From Euborellia annulipes (taxonomy: Eukaryota > Arthropoda > Insecta > Dermaptera > Anisolabididae), in the NCBI GenBank assembly GCA_023213315.1, contig JAKCPI010016390.1, forward strand, positions 152,111 to 216,110: a stretch of DNA of 64,000 nt. The letters run 5' to 3'. The first letter of the stretch is position 1. Each line of letters opens with the position of its first letter. A model generated the notes under the pieces. That model was not told the origin of the DNA, ran no database searches, and saw nothing but the letters and a program-made list of their open reading frames with translations. The position numbers and the translations under genes are program-made. Below, piece after piece: positions 58,201 to 64,000 of the stretch.

Positions 58201-61200
58201 AGCTGTTCTATTCTTTTGTATCAGTGAAATGTGCAACATTGATCCTATGTATCAATACTCTTTAGTCTGGTTTCTCAATCTCTATGATAATGTAATTATT
58301 ATACAATTTAAAAAGTTTATGAGCTATATATGGTTTGATGAAAGGCTCAATTTGGGCTCTCGATTCAAAGAAAAATGCGAAGGATTATTTGTTACGACAG
58401 ATTAAATAAATTGCAAATTTCGAGGCGATCTCGATTTCGAGAAATATCTGAGTATAAAATCGGCATAATCGGTAGCATGAGTTTATATCATTCGTTATTA
58501 TAGTTTAAAAAATGATAAATTTAAATTCAAGAATTCAGGATCTTGTTATATTCTATAAAAAATCTGATGTGACTGGTCGCACAGCACAACTTTCTCTTAC
58601 ATTCGGTAATCGAAAGTTGTGTTTTGTGCTTGTTACACCAGATTTTTTGTGTCGACATATATTTAGTTTCGGCCAATATATAGGTTCTTGAAAATTATAT
58701 TAAATAATGAAATCATTTGCCTCGAAATTTCCAATTTTAACCTCACGTAACATATGTTATTTCGCGGAACCAAAATTTTAAAATTTTTCCCATCCGCGGA
58801 ACCAACATTTTTTGATGTGCCGTTCGCGGAACATTTCACTCTTTTGCGGAACCTTTTGGGATTTTCGTGCTGCGGAGCCGAGCAAACATTTCGGGGGCCC
58901 GAGACCCATTATTGTCTCTATATTCCTATAGGGCTATATGTATTTAGAAAATTTCGGGGGGGCCTCGGCCCCCCCCTTACGCCCCTGCTTTATATATATC
59001 TTTAATAAAAGAATTTGATTTTCGGTTTAACTAGTTTATTTGTAAAAATTACAACTTTTCGGCCACTCATTCTGTGGCCTTCTTCAGGTACAATTCAGTT
59101 ATGGGGCGAGTCTCGAAAAACCGTACCTGAAGAAGACCCCAGAATGAGTGGCCGAAACGTTGTAATTTTTACAAATAAACCATAGTTAAACCGAATAATC
59201 AAATTCTTTTATCAATGATAACAACTGTTGAAGCCTAAACTCCAAAATTCCCTATTTCTTCTTCATTCATATAATATGTTTGAAAAGGTACAAATATTTC
59301 TTTTCTTTACATTTTTCTAAAATCCCCAATTCAAACTCGAAATAGCTCTTTAAAATTTTCTGAGAACAAAATTAATTTCACATATATTAGAATTATAATT
59401 AACCAGAAAAAAATAAATTGTTTTCAGTCGATTCAATTTAGTGAAAAATCCAAAAACCTTGAAGTTAGATTAAAAAAATCTGAACACTCATTTTACAAAC
59501 AGTATCTACCGGAATGTGTGTCGATCACTTTTTGAGATGCATAAATTTTTATTTTCATTTGTGCTCACTATAGGAATTTTACGAGCTCATGTAAGATATT
59601 TTTATTTTGGAATTTTCCAAGCTGAGATTAAAAAAATAAAGTTTATTTATTTTAATTTTTTTTTTTATTAGGATCAACTTGATGAAGATTTGTGGGTATT
59701 TTTTCTGACCGGTGGAGTTGCTTTAGATAATCCGTACAAGAATCCTGCACCATCTTGGTTAACCGATAAAAGTTGGTCAGAAATTGTACGGGCATCGAAT
59801 CTTCCTGGGTGAGAGATTCTTTCTTAGTTTTACTAAAAGCAATAATAGAAAAACTTTTTACTTTTTAGCCTTGAACAGTTCAAACAGAGTTTTATTGAAA
59901 ATCTACATGACTGGAGAACATTTTATGATTCTTCTTCCCCTCAAGATTTACTTTTTCCGGCCCCATTGGATACTCTAACAGATCTTCTTCGACTTGTTGT
60001 CTTGAAATGTATCCGATCTGATAAAGTTGTTCCAGCTGTACAGGTATATTTTCACTAAAACACAATACTATATAAATATATATTAAAATCAAATAAATAT
60101 TTTTCCTTCAGCAATTTATCATATCGCACATGGGACAACAATTTATAGAACCCCCTGCATTTAATCTCTTGGAATCGTATGAGGATTCCAACTGTTGCTC
60201 TCCACTTATATTTATTCTATCACCAGGCTCGGATCCAATGTCAGCTCTTCTCAAATTTGCTGATGATAAAGGAATTTCTCGAAAATCACTTGAGCCCATC
60301 TCTTTAGGACAAGGACAAGTAACTAAATTTTTATTTCTTTACAATCGCTCCCTTTACTGAAGGCTTACGAGGTTTCGCCATATCCATTTCTCAAATATTA
60401 ATAGTATGTGAGAAAAATAAATAAAATATAAATTTCTATATTCTTTACTGCTCTGAACAGTCCTCAATCACCTCTTCCTTAAGGGGCTTCAGGAGGGCAC
60501 ATTGAATCTTTAGGCATTTTAAAGTATTTTTTATGCGTTTTTTTTTATTCCTGAGCATTTTACATAATAGAATGCTTTTTTTTTTTTATTACGATTAATT
60601 AAAATTTTTTTTTATATTTATAGAAAAACGATCTATTATGAAAATTTGAATTTTTTTTTTAATTTTTAAATTTAAATCATTGATATTCAAAAAAAAAAAC
60701 AAAAAAAAAAATTAACGGCCAAATAGTTCAGCCCTATTTTAAAAGAGGCAGGCCTGTCCAACAGCCGGTATTATCAGATCACTCACATATAAGCCAATAT
60801 TTATATACAGGGGGTAAAGCTCCAAGGTTGGTAAAGCTCGCCTTCAGCTGGGAGATTAGATATAGCCTATTGTAATATAGTCCTACCATCCTTGCCATCT
60901 TTTGGCAAAATTTGGAAATAGTTGGGCTTTTGGCTAAATTTTTAAGACCCCTAACGCCATCGTATCAGCAAAACATGCGAACAGCTTTGCCTCCCGAAGA
61001 GCCTTAAGATAAAATTTAAGTAATTAATATTTAACGGTAACTAATATGTTTTTCAGGGCCCAATAGCTTCTCATTTGATCCAGCAAGGAATCGTGAATGG
61101 AGGTTGGGTAGTTTTACAAAATTGCCATCTAGCTGTGAGTTGGATGCCGGAATTGGATCGAATTTGTGATGAAGTGATTATCCCAGAAAATACGGATCCC

Positions 61201-64000
61201 AGTTTTCGATTATGGCTTACCAGTTACCCTTCTCCTGATTTCCCAGTTGCAATTTTACAAAATGGTAAGTTTTTTTCTTTGACGATAAATAGTTTGTTCC
61301 TTGCTCTCCTCTGAATTTGGGTTGATATCCTCATTTTGTTCACTTATTTTACTTTTTTTTTAATTATTTTAGGCGTAAAAATGACAAATGAAGCTCCTAA
61401 AGGATTAAAAAACAACTTAATGAGATCATATGCGTCTTATCCTATTGCAAGCCGAAAATTTTTTTAATGCCTGCACTAAAGTAAGAGAATGGCAAAATTT
61501 GCTCTTCGCTTTATGCTTTTTCCATGCTGTTGTCCAAGAACGAAGAAAATTTGGTCCTCTTGGTTGGAATATTCCATATGAATTTAATGAAAGCGATTTG
61601 AGAATTTCTGTTTTCCAACTTCAGGTACAAATTTTTATTTTATTTTTTAGAAATTTTTTTTAAATTATTCGCCTCTGATCCTCCATCTCTATCTACAAGA
61701 TTCTTAACTTGCCAAAGGGACTTTACTTGAATATAATATTAAAGTGAAACTTTTATTCCATAGCCTAAAATTTTTTCGCATTACAAGCCGTGACGTCACC
61801 GACGACTCACCAGTACGCTACGAGAGTGCGCTACTGTCGCTAGAGCTCTAGCCAAGGTGTGGGCAGGGTGGGGGTCACCAATTCATTAGTGTCGTTTCGT
61901 TTGTTAATGAAAATATAATTTATATTTTTTCGTTTTATTGTTTATATTTATATATTTTTCATATTTTTATTAACTATATTTTTTTCAGATAAATGCCTAC
62001 GATCCGAAAAAAAGTTTCACTTGCATCATGGTTTCATAAAACCACACAATTTAATTTTTATTTTATTTGATGCTAATACTATTTTCTAGATGTTTCTCAA
62101 TGATTACGAAGAGATTCCCTTTGATGCTCTTTCTTATTTGTTTGGGGAATGCAACTATGGAGGTCGAGTGACCGACGATAAGGACCGTCGCTTGCTCACT
62201 TCTCTACTTTCCATTTATTATTGCGAGGAAGTTGTATATGAAGCCAAGTGAGAATTTTATTTTCCTGCTAAGAACATTAAAAAAAAGCTTCTCACAAATG
62301 CGTTTTTATTTTTAAGATATCAATTTTCACCAAGCGGAATTTATTACGTGCCCCTTTCTGCTGGGTATGATGAATGTATTACTTATATAAGAACTTTGCC
62401 TCTCTATCCAAAACCTGAGGTGTTTGGATTGCATGAAAATGCCGATATAACAAAAGATAATCAAGAAACTCAAATGGTAATATTTTAATATAATCAAAAG
62501 AAAAGAAATTGTCATTAACGAAAAAATATATTGTAGCTTTTAAATGGCGTCTTGTTGACTCAAACACAAATTACTCAGGGATCATCCACAGGAGACACCC
62601 AAAAAGTGATCATCGAATTAGCCGACGATGTCTTGGCAAAATTGCCTTATTCATATAATATGGAAGAAGTTTTAATTAAGCATCCAATCCTCTATGAGAA
62701 TAGCATGAACACTGTCCTCAAACAGGTGCGATTCTCGGAATCCGACTTTAAGCCAAAATCCCCCTCATCCGGAGAGATTTTCATACCCCATTGTCTCCTC
62801 AGAGAAGCTCGTCTCAGCCTATCACAGTGAAGTTACTCTTTTTTTAGGAATTGATTCGATTTAACCGTTTGATCGAAGTCGTTCGGGAAACTTTGGAAGA
62901 TGTTAAGAAAGCAGTCAAAGGTCTTGTGATTATGTCTACTGAACTTGAAGAGGTCCATAACAGCATGCTCACAGGGAAATTGCCCGCCGTCTGGGCAGCC
63001 AAATCGTATCCCTCACTTAAGCCCCTTGGCAGTTACATAACTGATTTACTACAACGGTAATGTTTATTTAGTTCATCTCTTAATGACTTAAGCTACCGGC
63101 TTAATTCGATGGATGAAAGTTCGAATTCCAGGCTATACTATGAATATTTATTTAAATAAATTAGATACTAAATGATATAAATAAAATAATTAGAGCCCGG
63201 ATTTTTTTTTTCCCCCCCCATTCACACTCTTTTCGGCAACTCAGGCAGGACCGCACCAAAGAAAATTTGCGCCCGGGGCCAAAATTATAATTTTCGCCCC
63301 TTCTCCTACCAAAAAAAATATATATTTTATTAAATATTTATTCAACATTAAGCATTCTTATTTAAGCCATTTGGATACCATTTAAATAAAATCATCGTAC
63401 TGCCTAGGACCCGAACCCGCGACCCTTGGTATACAAGGCACTCTAAGATCATGGGCGTAACTAGGGGTGCCGGGGGCCTGCCCCCTCCCCCAGCCAAATT
63501 CTCTAGTTACGCCCATGTCTAAAATGTACAGTGAAGGACAATATTAAGTCCTGCCCATGCTTTTTCTACTTGTGATTATTTCAGTTTCTTAATAAAATAA
63601 AATGAAAATCTTAATTTAAAATTTTCTAGCTTTGAACCATGAAAGTTTCCATTAAAAAATATATAACATTTTTTTTAAAACAATGAAATAATCACAAGTG
63701 GAAAACGCATGGGTGGGACTTAATATTGACTCTCACTGTACGACTGAGGAAATATTTACCAAATAAAGGAATATTAAATGAAACCTAAGAAACATCTGAT
63801 CCATATTAAAGTCTAATCTAATCTATTTTTCTAATTCTAGTTTGCAGTTTTTCCAAGACTGGATTGAAAACGGCGCGCCCCTTGTCTTCTGGTTAAGTGG
63901 ATTTTATTTCACTCAATCATTTCTTACTGGAGTTTTGCAAAATTTTGCACGAAGAACGAAAATTCCAATTGATAATTTAAGTTTTGAATTTGAGTGTTTG
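52285..64000 (+). CDS. DNAH: Axonemal dynein heavy chain, C-terminal two fifths, partial
   Basis: Exons: 52285-52397, 53408-53570, 54355-54528, 54596-54736, 55142-55332, 55810-55977, 56048-56728, 57250-57378, 57726-57963, 58100-58291, 59428-59590, 59672-59808, 59869-60043, 60112-60318, 61057-61264, 61373-61624, 62090-62247, 62317-62476, 62537-62725, 62848-63056, 63841 to the edge; about 1,400 codons with matching phases. Exons 1-4 close AAA4 and give stalk helix 1 ([11 protein letters not shown]). Exons 4-6 hold the microtubule-binding domain ([11 protein letters not shown]). Exon 7 has stalk helix 2 and the AAA5 start ([12 protein letters not shown]). Exons 8-14 run through AAA5-AAA6 ([28 protein letters not shown]). 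The rest is C-terminal domain ([46 protein letters not shown]). It moves axonemal microtubules; single-headed inner-arm type, DNAH3/7/12-like, closest by eye to DNAH12/3. Exons 6, 9, 11 and 16 each carry a one-base frame break. The first acceptor is the least certain. Confidence 0.9.
52684..53178. mobile_element. Tc1/mariner-like miniature element in dynein intron
   Basis: CCGTAAAATGGGACAACTTT faces AAAGTTGTCTTATTTTACGG, with TA on both sides (52,682-52,683 and 53,179-53,180). About 495 bp, between dynein exons 1 and 2. Confidence 0.82.
53654..53928. mobile_element. hAT-like miniature element in dynein intron
   Basis: CAGGGGCGTATATAG faces AAATACGCCCCTG. Perfect ATGTTATG duplication at 53,646-53,653 and 53,929-53,936. 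275 bp; a truncated relative is at 58,754-58,988. Confidence 0.9.
53937..54330. repeat. Inverted pair with hammerhead-like cores in dynein intron
   Basis: Arms of about 155 bases (53,937-54,090 and 54,170-54,330): TGGAATGGAAAAGAACAAGT faces ACTTGTTCTTTTCCATTCCA. Each contains CTGAAGA, GGACAAATAAATTTTGTCC and GAAA. Confidence 0.87.
54008..54045 (-). ncRNA. Hammerhead-like ribozyme core, candidate
   Basis: Minus strand: CTGAAGA, a 7-bp perfect stem II (GGACAAA/TTTGTCC) with a short loop, GAAACGTCTC. It is the best-formed stem II of the set. The sister on the plus strand at 54,221-54,255 has lost one C, reading GTCGAAAACGTC. Confidence 0.6.
56859..57050. mobile_element. hAT-like miniature element in dynein intron
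   Basis: CAGTGTTCCCTCTAAGC faces TTAGAAGGAACACTG. Flanks TTCATGAC and ATCATGAC match at 7 of 8. 192 bp. Confidence 0.85.
58553..58690 (+). repeat. Element B hairpin end alone
   Basis: ATCTGATGTGACTGGTCGCA (58,561) faces a block ending CACCAGATTTTTT (58,648), followed by GTGTCGACATATATTTAG. The body of the element is absent. Confidence 0.8.
58754..58988. mobile_element. Truncated relative of the 53,654 hAT-like element
   Basis: Repeated GCGGAACC blocks, AGAAAATTTCGGGGGG and the end TTACGCCCCTG as in the 53,654 family. The left terminus is not visible. Confidence 0.6.
59005..59215. repeat. Inverted pair with hammerhead-like cores in dynein intron
   Basis: TAAAAGAATTTGATTTTCGG faces CCGAATAATCAAATTCTTTT. 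Arms carry CTGAAGA, GGCCAC...GTGGCC and GAAA: minus strand 59,089-59,053, plus strand 59,126-59,162. The loop (about 59,090-59,125) contains GGGGCGAGTCTCGAAAAACC, a fragment of the TTAA-type family. Confidence 0.85.
59053..59089 (-). ncRNA. Hammerhead-like ribozyme core, candidate
   Basis: CTGAAGA, then GGCCAC AGAATGA GTGGCC (perfect 6-bp stem II), then GAAAAGTTGT on the minus strand. The plus-strand sister has a damaged stem II (ACCCCAG...GTGGCC) but the intact GAAACGTTGT. Confidence 0.55.
60319..61056. other. Dynein intron, 738 bases
   Basis: AT-rich with poly-T and poly-A runs; no recognised element. The neighbouring dynein introns are mostly under 400 bases. Confidence 0.5.
63405..63445 (-). 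repeat. tRNA-like fragment in dynein intron
   Basis: B-box GGGTTCGGGTCC on the minus strand (63,407-63,418). Possibly a SINE head truncated by the insert at 63,450. Confidence 0.35.
63450..63517. mobile_element. Very short hAT-like element, 68 bp
   Basis: CATGGGCGTAACTAGG faces CTAGTTACGCCCATG. Flanks TCTAAGAT and TCTAAAAT match at 7 of 8. Little but the two ends remains. Confidence 0.75.
63529..63738. mobile_element. Tc1/mariner-like miniature element in dynein intron
   Basis: CAGTGAAGGACAATATTAAG faces CTTAATATTGACTCTCACTG, with flanking TA (63,527-63,528 and 63,739-63,740). 210 bp, same family as 9620-9826. Confidence 0.87.

Overview
The window is eukaryotic: AT-rich, with split genes using canonical GT-AG introns, and most of its length is transposable-element debris. 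The two recognisable genes (a COMM-domain protein and an axonemal dynein heavy chain) and the transposon mix (LINE, Penelope-like, hAT, Tc1/mariner and TTAA-flanked miniature elements, tRNA-derived SINEs) point to an invertebrate metazoan. I cannot name the species. An axonemal dynein implies motile cilia or flagella, unless that gene is decaying.

Layout. 1-430: end of a LINE endonuclease reading frame (minus strand). 1646-6099: a complete COMMD2 gene on the minus strand, five or six coding exons, with two foldback repeats in its introns. 6.1-52 kb: gene-poor. It is built from a recurrent unclassified 0.4-0.8 kb element ('element B', with a long hairpin at one end), a second GC-richer repeat ('element A'), tRNA-like SINEs, foldbacks, and many miniature elements with readable target-site duplications, often nested. 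A Penelope-like reverse-transcriptase fragment lies at 17.1 kb and a second LINE endonuclease relic at 45.1-45.7 kb. Near 30.6-31.7 kb there are exon-like segments that I could not identify. 52.3-64 kb: 21 consecutive exons of an axonemal dynein heavy chain (plus strand). They cover the end of AAA4, the stalk with its microtubule-binding domain, AAA5, AAA6 and part of the C-terminal domain, and run off the window end.

The most unusual pattern is a set of palindromic repeats whose arms carry the sequence core of a hammerhead ribozyme (CTGANGA, a short stem-loop, then GAAAC). Strong copies lie near 11.0, 12.0, 19.9, 27.6, 33.5, 49.5, 54.0-54.2 and 59.1 kb, often as head-to-head pairs. Penelope-like elements are known to carry hammerhead motifs in their pseudo-LTRs, and the 17.1 kb RT fragment supports that origin. 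Two pairs sit inside dynein introns.

Four dynein exons each need exactly one single-base correction to stay open. Three of the four lie in A/T runs of 6-8 bases and the fourth in a two- or three-T run. All splice sites are intact and no other stop occurs. Assembly error is more likely than a pseudogene, but this needs reads.
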